Of a stretch of 64,000 nucleotides of DNA, positions 24,807 to 36,091 are shown piece after piece. The position numbers and the translations under genes were made by a program. Numbering within the stretch: the stretch's first letter is position 1; each line of letters starts with the position of its first letter. The stretch comes from Ligustrum vulgare (lineage: Eukaryota; Streptophyta; Magnoliopsida; Lamiales; Oleaceae): positions 4,853,501 through 4,917,500 of the forward strand of contig OY743189.1 of the NCBI GenBank assembly GCA_963555705.1, read 5' to 3'. Below the pieces are notes generated by a model. That model worked only from the letters and a program-made list of their open reading frames with translations. It was not told the DNA's origin and did no database searches.

Positions 24807-26310
24807 TGATAAGCGTATTTTATACACTTATTTGTATGTCTAAATTAGGATTAATTATTGTCGTTTGAGAATATTTGCTATTTAACTTATGTTTATTTGT
24901 TTACTTTTCAGAAAATGTCCCAATTGAAGAAGAATGAAGCAATTAATGGAAAAATGACACGATTGGATGTTAATTGGAGCTAAATTGGACAAGTGAGGAG
25001 TTTGTGACGTCAACCGGAAACATGCTTGGTGCAAAAGTGACTAAATCAGAGGTTGGAGGACCTAATTGAATGAATTAAGAGCTTAAATGGTCAAATCGAG
25101 AAGAAGATAAAGTTCGGGGACTAAATTGCAACAATCGAAAGTTGAGGACTGAAGGTGCAATTAAAAGTCAGGGACTAACTTGTACAGCCGAGAAAATCGC
25201 CAAGTCGCGATTGCTGGTCACATACCAAGCGATCGCGAGATTATGCAAATTTACAACCCGAGAGTTTTAACGACAAGCACGCGATCGCTAGGTTTTCTAC
25301 CACGCGATCGCGTGGCTTTCTGGCTGGGCCGTCTGTGGGCTTTTTCTCGCGATTTTCAACAGAGTTCTCTTGTTTTGACCTAGGTTTTCTCCAAAAGATA
25401 TATATACAACATAAGAGGCACGAAAATAAGACCTTTTGCCTCTCCATAGAACAAGCCACAATAGAGAATTCAACATCAAATTCTTGGAGAATCAAGCATT
25501 GCAAAGGCGCGTGAATTGCAAACAGTTGAAGAATTGATAATTGGTGCAATCTTTCCATTCTTTATATTGTTTTTCAATGAACGTTTATTTTTACTGTTTT
25601 TGTTATTTTATGATGATGTGTAACTAATTTCAACGTTGGGATGAACGATGTAGCCTAGTTAATTATTTTAATGCCATATTCCTTGTTTTAACGCTTTAAT
25701 GCATGTGTTGATTTATTATTGCGTTTAATGCGTGAATGAACTGGCCACTTATTCATGATTTCATGTGTTATTTCCATAATCCGAGAGGTGAGTTAATAAC
25801 ATAGATCTAGGTAATAAATCCGGTAATTGAACGAGAGATAGAGATATACTCTTGTAATTATTGCGGTCGTGTGTGAATTCTTGCGTGTTATGCATCTAGT
25901 TAAGGAATATTCGGACCCTTTGTAGAGATACATGGTTGACTTATTTAGGTAGGATTGATTTAAACTCGAGAGAGGAATCTCAATTTAAATTAGTGAATTC
26001 GACCGAGCACACAAATAGGAAATAAAACTGGAATTGGAATTGATCTAATTAGCTAGGTGAATTCGTGAATCCCAACTACTTTACAATCATTTTAAAAAAA
26101 ACAAAACAATTTCACAATTTAATTATTTAATTCATCTTCTTAGTTTTAATTTAAAACCACAAATTCTATTTCGTCTGTTCAAATAAAATTAGAACTAAAA
26201 TATTTCGGTACTTAGTAAACAGTCCTCGTGGGAACGATAATCCGGACTCTAAGGTCCACTTTATTACTTGATTGCGATATCGTACACTTGCGATCTCAAA
26301 TTGCACAACA
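24807..26310 (+). repeat. 5' LTR (1504 bp)
   Basis: TGATAAGCGTATTTTATACA...TTGCACAACA. A TATA-like AAGATATATATACAAC at about 25396 is the probable promoter. GCGATCGC-type palindromes cluster at 25197-25345 just upstream of it. Confidence 0.97.
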
Positions 26311-26316
26311 AGTTTT

Positions 26317-26334
26317 TGGCCCCGTTTCCGGGGA
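26317..26334 (+). promoter_or_regulatory. Primer-binding site, tRNA-Asp
   Basis: TGGCCCCGTTTCCGGGGA lies six bases after the LTR. It is two mismatches from TGGCGCCGTTGCCGGGGA, the complement of the plant tRNA-Asp(GUC) 3' end used by Athila/Tat-type elements. Confidence 0.85.
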
Positions 26335-26450
26335 CTGTTAATTAATATCGATACCCATTAGTTCTTATTTTACTTTGAACTTTATTTTGCTTATTTTTAT
26401 TTTTATCTTTATTTTCAGTTTTTGTTTTCAATTTTTGTTTTATTTAATTT

Positions 26451-28943
26451 ATGTTAAGAAGGACTAAGTCGTTTGATTTGCTTCCTTTTGATACAGAAAT
26501 TGAACGCACCTTTCGACAGAGGCGTAGACAACAGTTGGAAGCGAATCAACAAAAAGACTTAGCCATGGCAGATGACATAATTCAGAATAATCAGGGAAAT
26601 CAACAAAATCTGCCAGCATCTGTGAATGGACAGCAACAAAATCATGGAAGGCGCGTTTTGCGAGATTACATGGTTCCTCCTGTGGGGAACATTGGAACCT
26701 GCATTGTACCTCCTGAAATCCGAGCCAATAATTTTGAGATCAAGACTTCCTTGATATCCTTGATCCAAAATTCGTGTGTTTTTCATGGACTGCCATCTGA
26801 GGATCCTCATGTGCACCTTAGGACATTTTTGGAACTATGTGATATGCAACGCATGAATGGAGTCTCAGAGGATGCCGTGAAATTAAAGCTATTCTCATTT
26901 TCTTTGGCGATCAAAGCAAAAGCCTGGTTTTATTCTTTGCCCCTACATACAATCACCACTTTCGAAATCATGAGTCAGAAATTTGTAGATAAATTTTTCC
27001 CACCTGGCCGCATGTCAAAGCTAAGGCGTGAGATTTTATCATTCAGTCAACAGCCTGGGGAATCAATTTTTGAGGCTTGGGAAAGGTTCAACGAGCTCAT
27101 CAGACAGTGTCCTACACATGGAATCGCTGATTGGATACTAGTTCAGACATTCTACAATGGGCTGACAAATGAAAACAAGAGGTACGCCGACTCAGCAGCT
27201 GGAGGATCAGTAATGGATATGACATATGAAGAAGCATCTGAGATCTTTGAGAAGATGGCTACGAACAGTTATCAGTGGTACTCGGATAGAGCTACACCTA
27301 AGTCTGGGGGAGTAATTGCTGTTAATGAGATTACATCATTAAATGCTAAATTGGATGCGTTGACGAAGAAAATTGACAGAATGGGTGTGCAGACAGTCAA
27401 CTCAGTTCAAACAGCGCTATGTGATTTTTGTTTTGAAACTGACACTGTAAATTTCTGTCCCATGCAACAGAGTCAATCAAATCCAGAACAAGTCAACTTC
27501 ATGGGCAACAGGCAACAGGGTGGTCCTTATTCACAAACCTACAACCCAGAATGGAAGAACCACCCCAACTTCTCCTGGTCTAAAAATCAAAATGTTCAGC
27601 ATCCACCTGGATTTCAGCAACAGCAACAATCTCAGAAAAACATATCCGAGAACATAGAAGAGTTAATTCAGCTGATCAAGAGTCAGAATGGTGAGATTAT
27701 GAATCAAGCTGTTGAAATAAAGAATTTGAAGAGACAAATGGGAGAGCTGGCAGCAAGCAGTTCAACAAGACAGCCTGGACAGTTACCAAGCAAGACTGAA
27801 ATGAACCCTCGTGAGCATGTTAATGCAATATCAACGAGGAGCGGGGTTCAGCTATCTGAAGTAACTGTAGGGGAATATGAAAAGCAAAAGAGCAAGAAGG
27901 AAGATGTGGTGGAAGAACAGGAAAGCGAGAAAGAACAGAGATCGACTCCTGAAGTTCATGAAAAAGTCGAAGAAGAAGTTCGAGTTCGACCACCAGTCAA
28001 AGCTTATGTGCCCCCAGTTCCTTATCCACAACGATTGATAAAGCATAAGTTGGAGCAGCAGTTTGGAAAATTTTTGGAAATATTCAAGAAACTGCACATT
28101 AATATTCCTTTTGCTGAAGCATTGGCCCAAATGCCCCTCTACTTAAAGTTTATGAAGGAGATGCTGTCAAATAAAAGGAAGTTGGTTGATTTTGAGACAG
28201 TAGCACTGAGTGAGGAGTGCAGCGCCATACTTCAAAAGAAATTACCACAAAAATTGACCGATCCAGGGAGTTTCTCTATCCCTTGCACTATTGGTAATTT
28301 CACTTTTGATAATGTATTGTGTGATCTAGGGGCCAGTGTTAACCTAATGCCTTTGTCTGTATACAGAAAACTTGGTTTGGGAGAGCCTAAACCAACAAAT
28401 ATCACACTAAAGCTTGCTAACAGGTCTATACAGTATCCATATGGGATAGTGAAGAACGTGATTGTGAAAGTGGACAAGTTCTTCTTTCCAGTTGACTTTG
28501 TGATCCTTGATATGGAGGAGGACTCTCAGATGCCCCTGATATTTGGAAGACCATTTCTTGCTACAGGGCGAGCTCTCATAGACATCGAAAAAGGGGAAAT
28601 CATTTTTCGAGTCGAGCATGAACAAGTCAGTTTCAGCATCAAGCCAAGACAGGATCTCGAATATCTAAAGGAAAGTTGCTTCAAAGTGGAAGGAGTAATT
28701 CAGAAACCAGAAGAAAATGAGAAGCAAGGGATTAAGTTCGAGGAGGATCTAATCACAAAATATGAGTTCATAAAGGAAAAAGAGGGATGGAGGGACAAAA
28801 AGGAAGAAAAGCCGAACATCCCTCAACAATTGGCTAAAAGTGAGGCTTTGGAATTCAAGAAAGTGAGAAAACGAATGGAGATATGCAAGGCAGGGAATTG
28901 CAAGAAATGCAAAGCCTCAAGAGGTTCATTCAAGCCTCCATGA
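26451..28943 (+). CDS. Gag-aspartic protease polyprotein, intact, 830 aa
   Basis: Structural protein plus protease of an Athila/Tat-type retroelement; in the family it packages RNA into cytoplasmic virus-like particles and cleaves itself. The N-terminus is MLRRTKSFDLLPFDTEIE. The capsid-like Retrotrans_gag region spans about residues 85-230 (ANNFEIKTSLISLIQ, AWFYSLP, FFPPGRMSKLRREI, WERFNELIRQCP). A short Cys cluster lies near 325 (CDFCFETDTVNFC), then a Gln-rich and charged linker. The aspartic protease lies at about 610-715 with active site CDLGASVNLMPLS near residue 623 and IFGRPFLATGRALID near 697. The ORF stops after a basic tail. Autonomous relatives continue into RT and integrase, and this one does not. 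The start is the first ATG after the PBS, and no stop or frameshift is present. Confidence 0.95.
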   Translation: MLRRTKSFDLLPFDTEIERTFRQRRRQQLEANQQKDLAMADDIIQNNQGNQQNLPASVNGQQQNHGRRVLRDYMVPPVGNIGTCIVPPEIRANNFEIKTSLISLIQNSCVFHGLPSEDPHVHLRTFLELCDMQRMNGVSEDAVKLKLFSFSLAIKAKAWFYSLPLHTITTFEIMSQKFVDKFFPPGRMSKLRREILSFSQQPGESIFEAWERFNELIRQCPTHGIADWILVQTFYNGLTNENKRYADSAAGGSVMDMTYEEASEIFEKMATNSYQWYSDRATPKSGGVIAVNEITSLNAKLDALTKKIDRMGVQTVNSVQTALCDFCFETDTVNFCPMQQSQSNPEQVNFMGNRQQGGPYSQTYNPEWKNHPNFSWSKNQNVQHPPGFQQQQQSQKNISENIEELIQLIKSQNGEIMNQAVEIKNLKRQMGELAASSSTRQPGQLPSKTEMNPREHVNAISTRSGVQLSEVTVGEYEKQKSKKEDVVEEQESEKEQRSTPEVHEKVEEEVRVRPPVKAYVPPVPYPQRLIKHKLEQQFGKFLEIFKKLHINIPFAEALAQMPLYLKFMKEMLSNKRKLVDFETVALSEECSAILQKKLPQKLTDPGSFSIPCTIGNFTFDNVLCDLGASVNLMPLSVYRKLGLGEPKPTNITLKLANRSIQYPYGIVKNVIVKVDKFFFPVDFVILDMEEDSQMPLIFGRPFLATGRALIDIEKGEIIFRVEHEQVSFSIKPRQDLEYLKESCFKVEGVIQKPEENEKQGIKFEEDLITKYEFIKEKEGWRDKKEEKPNIPQQLAKSEALEFKKVRKRMEICKAGNCKKCKASRGSFKPP

Positions 28944-31074
28944 TACAGAAGTGCACAAAGTCGAGCTTTAGACTTAAAACGGAGCGCTTGTTGGGAGGCA
29001 ACCCATCCTTTCTTCCCTTTTATTTATTACGCTTTCATAATTTATTTATTAGCTGAATTTTAGATATATGCATGGTAGGAAAATTGTTTGGGTGTTTTGC
29101 ATGTTCATGTTAAGGACACTTTTGCATATTAGTCTATTATTGCATATTTATGTATGTTTTTAATTTTGCATGTTTATATTAGACTAGGTTTTTTATCGTC
29201 ATTCCAAACTCACACACACTAATTTGAATCATGAAGTTAATGTTTGGAAAATCATTGCATCAATCATGAAGTGATTAGGGGGATAAAAATGATTTTGAAT
29301 TCCAAAAATATCAAAAATAGGAAAAAATTTCATTACTGCCGTGAACTGCGCGATCGCGGGCCTATAGGATTCGGCGATCGCGACTTTGCAGTAAAAAATC
29401 AACAGATTTTTTTACCTTGAACCACGCGATCGCTGGCAATCCAGCCAGGCGATCGCGTGGCTAATCTGGGTCCAAAATCGGCAGTTTAAGTGTTGAGCCT
29501 CATGTTTTCAATTTCAAACATTATATACTCGTTTTCTCTCCCCTAATCACCTCACATTTGATCTTCCATTTTGTGTGCATGTCATCAACATCTAGTTGCA
29601 CCAAATTCATTGCTATTTTCACATCAAAATCAATGAAAGGTATGAAATTCTTCATTTAAATCCATGTTTCCTCAAAAGTTTGAAATTTTATTTGAGATCT
29701 TGGATGTTGAAATGGTGAATGGTGACGATTGGGCTTAGGTTAGATGTTGGAGAAGGTGATTTGTGGTTTAGTAGACAAAATTTTGGGTTCATTCATGCCT
29801 CCAACCCTATGCATATCCATTGATTTTTGCAATGCCCATTAGGTGTTTGATGAAATGCCACAAAGATGTTCCTGTGCTAATTTTAGAAATTCATTCCGGC
29901 ATTTATCTTCATGACATGTTTATCAATGTTTATGTGTGTGTAGTTCATGAATTAGTTCACATCTTGCCATGAAATCGATTAAAACCATGTTTGCACCAAG
30001 GCAGCCCCATTGCAAGGCCACTGCAGGCCATTGCACCTGAAAATCCACTCACGTCACCTACTTCTCCACATTGATTCATGACCCTATTTATCTTCAAATG
30101 AGCTGAATTTTTAATATATTGTCGATCATGCTATGAACTTTAACGTATCAAAAGATGGCTCAGAAAAATTTATGTTTTTCTAGGTCATGTCAAGGTTGGA
30201 ATATGTGTAGTCGACTAAATTTTGAAATTTCAAAATTGTGCTTTAACTTTAGTTTGGGGGTGTGGCACTGAACTTCCATTATTTCTTAGTGATGTTTATA
30301 ACTTTTAATATTACTTATCTCTTATTTGCAAGGTAAACATCAGTCAAGCCACATCCGATCAAGTTGGGCAAGGCAAGAAATAGGGTCAAATTCATCCAAC
30401 ATTTCAAATTGAAGCATCAAGACTACAATGAGACATCTTCTCTACACTTGGGAAGTTCTCGTTCTCTTTCTTTTGTCAAGTTTTGCATATTCTTACTTAT
30501 TTATGTGACAAAACATTGAGGACAATGTTCATTTCTAGTTTGGGGGTGGATCTCATTATTTCCATATTATTACTTTTCATTCTATTTTATTGGGATTAAA
30601 AAAAAAAAAAAAAAATTGAAAACTTTGTTGACATGTTTATTGCCTAGGATATAGTATGAATTAATTTGTGTTTAAGCTTGAAAATTGGACAACATGAAAA
30701 CATGAACTTATTTTTTGAACTAGTTATATTTTGCTAGATTCATACTTATTGCGCACATAGCCAGTGTTAGATAATTGCTTGTGTGAGGGATTTTGTTTAA
30801 TACATGTGGGGCAGAGTTTATGCAATTTGAACTTAGGAATGACTCAAAAAGCCCTGAACTTAGATCGTTAGACATCCCACCCCTAAATTAGAACCAATCA
30901 TGCTAAAAGGCAAGTTTGGGGGTAAAATGGTTGGAATTTGTGTGTATTGACGGGTTGGAGGTCTGTGGTTCTTGGTTCTTGGTTTTTCACTTTAGTCATT
31001 ACAGTTTGGTCAACTGGTATAAACCATTTCCAGCATAAAAATAGAAAAATGCTGAAGGTCTTATTCCTCTCTTC

Positions 31075-31375
31075 AAATGCCTTTTTGACTCGAGTAAGTA
31101 AGTCCGAGGGGTCCTTCAAACCTGGTGCCCTAAAGCCAACTGGCTTGGGAGTCATCGACCTAAAGCTCGCTACATGGGTCAATTAGAAAGCAAGTACGGA
31201 GAGTGGACTTACACATAAGACATTATAACATCTTTAACTTTTCTGTTTAAGCCTTTATGACTCGGGCAAGTACGTCTGAGGGGTTCTTTGAACCTGGTAC
31301 CCTAAAGCCGTCTGGTTTGGGAGTTGCCGATCTGAAAGCCCGCTACAGGGGTCATATAGAAAGCCCGTATGAAAA
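31075..31375 (+). repeat. Imperfect tandem module, two units of about 150 bp
   Basis: The unit GACTCGAGTAAGTAAGTCCG...CTACATGGGTCAATTAGAAA (from about 31088) is followed by a diverged copy GACTCGGGCAAGTACGTCTG...CTACAGGGGTCATATAGAAA (from about 31260). Shared blocks include GGGGT, AACCTGGT, CCCTAAAGCC and TTGGGAGT. The same pair occurs in reverse in the host element (20260-20580). It is non-coding in both. Confidence 0.85.
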
Positions 31376-31988
31376 GTTCTGCACAAATATGGTAAAAGAC
31401 AGGGACAATTAAAAGAAAAAGTCGTCCATCAAAAGAAATAAATAAATATATATATATATATATATTATTGCATGGTATAAGCTTTGTTGACTGAGCTGTG
31501 GTGGTTGATGTTGTAAAATTGGGGTCCACTTTCTTTTGATTTGTTATGCACGCATATTTCTGATTCTGATTACCTTGTGTGGAAAAAGCAAAGAATATTT
31601 TTAGAACCCACATAGATAAAAACCCGGGATGTGAGAGAAAAGCAGAAAGAGGTGATCATCCATGAGCGCTGAAAGGAATTTCATTAGAAATCATAGATTG
31701 ACCACATGGGATTCGGGCTTGATTGTGCATAATGAGCCACACAGTGTTAAGCACATCTTTTGCATAAGTATGCGTTTGACATTGGCTATTCACACACACA
31801 CTTGAAAATCTGGCATGATATAACTAGAAATTATTTTGCATTGTTGTTCATAACTCTTACTGAAGCTTGAATTGATTTGGACTTTGGAGACATATGGTAA
31901 ACATGTTGACACAACAAAAATATTTGATCTCTTATTTCTTTGATTTTTCTAGTTTAGTTTACATTGTTCGAGGACGAACAATAATTCT

Positions 31989-32002
31989 AGTTTGGGGGTA
32001 TT
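31989..32002 (+). promoter_or_regulatory. Polypurine tract before the 3' LTR
   Basis: AGTTTGGGGGTATT immediately precedes TGATAAGCG of the 3' LTR, the expected primer position for plus-strand DNA synthesis. Confidence 0.8.
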
Positions 32003-33506
32003 TGATAAGCGTATTTTATACACTTATTTGTATGTCTAAATTAGGATTAATTATTGTCGTTTGAGAATATTTGCTATTTAACTTATGTTTATTTGTTTAC
32101 TTTTCAGAAAATGTCTCAATTGAAGAAGAATGAAGCAATTAATGGAAAAATGACACGATTGGATGTTAATTGGAGCTAAATTGGACAAGTGAGGAGTTTG
32201 TGACGTCAACCGGAAACATGCTTGGTGCCAAAGTGACTAAATCAGAGGTTGGAGGACCTAATTGAATGAATTAAGAGCTTAAATGGTCAAATCGAGAAGA
32301 AGATAAAGTTCGGGGACTAAATTGCAACAATCGAAAGTTGAGGACTGAAGGTGCAATTAAAAGTCAGGGACTAACTTGTACAGCCGAGAAAATTGCCAAG
32401 TCGCGATCGCTGGTCACATACCAAGCGATCGCGAGATTATGCAAATTTACAACCCGAGAGTTTTAACGACAAGCACGCGATCGCTAGGTTTTCTACCACG
32501 CGATCGCGTGGCTTTCCGGCTGGGCCGTCTGTGGGCTTTTTCTCGCGATTTTCAACAGAGTTCTCTTGTTTTGACCTAGGTTTTCTCCAAAAGATATATA
32601 TAAAACATAAGAGGCACGAAAATAAGACCTTTTGCCTCTCCATAGAACAAGCCACAATAGAGAATTCAACATCAAATTCTTGGAGAATCAAGCATTGCAA
32701 AGGCGCGTGAATTGGAAACAGTTGAAGAATTGATAATTGGTGCAATCTTTCCATTCTTTATATTGTTTTTCAATGAACGTTTATTTTTACTGTTTTTGTT
32801 ATTTTATGATGATGTGTAACTAATTTCAACGTTGGGATGAACGATGTAGCCTAGTTAATTATTTTAATGCCATATTCCTTGTTTTAACGCTTTAATGCAT
32901 GTGTTGATTTATTATTGCGTTTAATGCGTGAATGAACTGGCCACTTATTCATGATTTCATGTGTTATTTCCATAATCCGAGAGGTGAGTTAATAACATAG
33001 ATCTAGGTAATAAATCCGGTAATTGAACGAGAGATAGAGATATACTCTTGTAATTATTGCGGTCGTGTGTGAATTCTTGCGTGTTATGCATCTAGTTAAG
33101 GAATATTCGGACCCTTTGTAGAGATACATGGTTGACTTATTTAGGTAGGATTGATTTAAACTCGAGAGAGGAATCTCAATTTAAATTAGTGAATTCGACC
33201 GAGCACACAAATAGGAAATAAAACTGGAATTGGAATTGATCTAATTAGCTAGGTGAATTCGTGAATCCCAACTACTTTACAATCATTTTAAAAAAAACAA
33301 AACAATTTCACAATTTAATTATTTAATTCATCTTCTTAGTTTTAATTTAAAACCACAAATTCTATTTCGTCTGTTCAAATAAAATTAGAACTAAAATATT
33401 TCGGTACTTAGTAAACAGTCCTCGTGGGAACGATAATCCGGACTCTAAGGTCCACTTTATTACTTGATTGCGATATCGTACACTTGCGATCTCAAATTGC
33501 ACAACA
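32003..33506 (+). repeat. 3' LTR (1504 bp)
   Basis: Same length and ends as the 5' LTR. Differences seen by eye include GTCTCAATTG against GTCCCAATTG, GCGATCGCTGG against GCGATTGCTGG, and AAAACATAAG against ACAACATAAG. Confidence 0.97.
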
Positions 33507-35951
33507 CACTTCTCAATCCTTTTCCTCACTCTCTTGAAGTCTAATACTTCATTTTCCACATTTTGTTGACTAAAATTTGGTTTTTTCTCCTTCTTCAAGT
33601 TACTCCTCTCCTGCTTCGCTTCTAAAATCCCTCTTTGTAAAATCGAAGCATTCTCAAGTTTTTATCCCTTGCTCCACATTTTCTTCGGGTGTCTGGATCA
33701 CTCCTTCCACCTTGAAGCAACTTTCTTTTAGAACTTCAAGGTCTTGCCTTGTCTTGATACTGAAAGTGACTTGTTCCTTCTCAACCCTAAAGATGATTTC
33801 CCCATTTTCGATGTCTATGAGAGCTCGCCCAGTAGCAAGAAATGGTCTTCCAAATATCAGGGGCATCTGAGAGTTCTCCTCCATATCAAGGATCAAAAAG
33901 TCAACTGGAAAGAAGAACTTGTCCACTTTCACAATCACGTTCTCCACTATCCCATATGGATACTGTATAGACCTGTTAGCAAGCTTTAGTGTGATATTGG
34001 TTGGTTTAGGCTCCCCCAAACCAAGTTTCCTGTATACAGACAAAGGCATTAGATTAACACTAGCCCCTAAGTCACACAATACATTATCAAAAGTGAAATT
34101 ACCAATAGTGCAAGGGATAGAGAAACTCCCTGGATCTGTTAGTTTCTGTGGCAACTTCTTTTGGATAATGGCACTATATTCCTCACTAAGAGCTACTGTT
34201 TCATGATCTACCAGCTTTCTTTTATTTAATAACATTTCTTTCATGAATTTCAGGTAGAGTGGAATTTGAGCTAACGCTTCTGTAAATGGGATATTTATGT
34301 GCAGTTTCTTGAATATTTCCAAAAATTTTCAAAACTGCTGCTCCAACTGATGCTTTATCAATATTTGTGGATATGGAACTGGAGGTACATATGCCTTGAC
34401 TGGAGGTCTAACTCGAACGTCTTCTTCGGCTTTTTCTTGAATTTCAGGAGTCAACCTCTGTTCTTTCTCACTTTCCTGTTCTTCCACCACATCTTTCCTT
34501 TGGTTCTTCTACTTCTCATATTCCTCTACAGTCACTTCAGATAGCTGAACCCCGCTCCTTGTTGTTATTGCATTAACATGCTCATGAGGGTTTGTTTCAG
34601 TATTGCTCGGTAATTGTCCTGGCTGCCTTGTGGAACTGCTAGCTGCCAACTCTCCCACTTGTCTCTTCAAATACTTAATCTCAGCTGCTTGATTCATAAT
34701 TTCACCATTCTGACTCTTAACTAGCTGGATTGACATCTCCATATTTTCTGCCATGGTTTTATGAGATTGTTGTTGCTGCTGTTGTTGAAAACCAGGCTGA
34801 CGCTGAACATTTTGATTATTAGTCCAAGAGAAAATGGGGTGGTTCTTCCATTCTGGGTTGTAGGTTTGTAAATAAGGACCACCCTGTTGCCTGTTGCCCA
34901 TGAAATTGACTTGTTCTGAACTTGTTTGATTTTGTTGAAGTGGGCAGAAATTTATAGCATGATTTTCAAAACAAAAATCACAGAGCGCTGTTTGAATTGA
35001 ATTGACTGTCTGCACACTCATACTGTCAATTTTCTTTGTCAACGCATCCAATTTAGCATTTAATGATGTAATTTCACTAATTGCAGCAATTCCTCCAAAT
35101 TTTGGTGTAGATCTTTCTGAGTACCACTGGTAACTGTTCACAGCCATCTTCTCAAAGATCTCAGATGCTTCTTCATAAGTCATATCCATTACTGAACCCC
35201 CAGCTGCTGAGTCTGCGTGCTTCTTATTTTCATTTGTCAACCCATTATAGAATGTCTAAACTAAGATCCAATCTGCGATTCCATGGGTAGGACACTGTCT
35301 GATAAGCTCATTGAACCTTTCCCAAGCCTCAAAAATGGATTCCCCAGGCAGTTGACTGAATGATAAAATCTCACGCCTTAGCTTTGACATGCGGCCAGGT
35401 GGGAAAAATTTATCTACAAATTTCTGGCTCATAACTTCAAATGTGGTGATTGTGTGTAGGGGTAAAGAGTAAAACCAGGCTTTTGCCTTGTCCGCCAAAG
35501 AGAATGAGAAGAGCTTTAATTTCACGGCGTTATCTGAAACTCCATTCATGCGTTGCATATCACATAGTTCCAAAAATGTCCGAAGATGGGCATGAGGATC
35601 CTCAGATGGCAGTCCATGAAAAACACATGAATTTTGGATCAAGGATATCAAGGAAGTCTTGATCTCAAAATTATTAGCTCGGATTGCAGGAGGTACAATG
35701 GAGGTTCCAATGTTCCCCAAAGGAGGAACCATGTAATCTCACAAAACGCGTCTTCCATGATTTTGTTGCTGTCCATTCACAGCTGCTGGCAGATTTTGTT
35801 GATTTCTCTGATTATCCTGAATTATGTCATCTGCCATGGCTAAGACTTTTTGTTGATTCGCTTCCAACTGTTGTCTACGCCTCTGTCGAAAGGTGCATTC
35901 AATTTCTGTATCAAAAGGAAGCAAATCAAATGACTTAGTCCTTCTTAACAT
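33507..35951 (-). pseudogene. Gag-aspartic protease of the host element, disrupted
   Basis: Reads right to left from MLRRTKSFDLLPFDTEIE at 35951 with the same domain order as the intact ORF: gag capsid region (NNFEIKTSLISLIQ near 35690), Cys cluster (CDFCFENHAINFC near 34970) and protease (CDLGASVNLMPLS near 34070, IFGRPFLATGRALID near 33850). In-frame stops occur after RRVL (about 35743), after DWILV (about 35256), near 34509 and after NIPKIF (about 34323). The ORF is finally cut at 33507 by the nested insertion and its last 20 or so codons lie at 24744-24806. Non-functional. Confidence 0.95.
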
Positions 35952-36067
35952 AAATTAAATACAACAAAAATTAAAAACAAAAACTGAAAAATAATATAAA
36001 AATAAAAATAAGCAAAATAAAGTTCAAAGTAAAATAAGAACTAATGGGTATCGATATTAATTAACAG

Positions 36068-36085
36068 TCCCCGACAACGGCACCA
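36068..36085 (-). promoter_or_regulatory. Primer-binding site of the host element, tRNA-Asp
   Basis: TCCCCGACAACGGCACCA on the plus strand is two transitions away from TCCCCGGCAACGGCGCCA, the tRNA-Asp 3' end. It lies six bases from the LTR edge at 36092, mirroring the intact copy. Confidence 0.85.
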
Positions 36086-36091
36086 AAAACT

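Larger units (their letters stand above)
28944..32002 (+). other. Non-coding 3' spacer of the intact element
   Basis: This is 3 kb without a protein frame where pol would be expected. Features are the GCGCTTGTTGGGAGGCAACC motif at 28983, four GCGATCGC palindromes at 29345-29460, repeated PPT-like GTTTGGGGGT motifs (about 30252, 30540, 30912, 31991), a 17-A run at 30599, and a duplicated module at 31075-31375. The same layout is kept in the inverted host copy, so the spacer belongs to the family and is not recent damage. Confidence 0.85.
24807..33506 (+). mobile_element. Full-length gag-protease-only LTR retrotransposon, 8.7 kb
   Basis: It has two 1504-bp LTRs (24807-26310 and 32003-33506) that differ at only about seven sites by eye, a PBS for tRNA-Asp, one long gag-protease ORF, a 3-kb non-coding spacer and a PPT. 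The exact target duplication CACTT lies at 24802-24806 and 33507-33511. It sits inside an older, inverted copy of its own family. No reverse transcriptase, RNase H or integrase is encoded, so mobilisation must have used enzymes from another element. The structure fits the non-autonomous TR-GAG type described in plants. Near-identical LTRs imply very recent insertion. Confidence 0.97.

Noticed and set aside
24807..33506. Possibility that RT/integrase is hidden in the spacer in another frame
   Set aside because: I looked in both strands for RT, RNase H and integrase motifs and found none between 28944 and 32002; frames there are short and match the inverted copy only as non-coding DNA.
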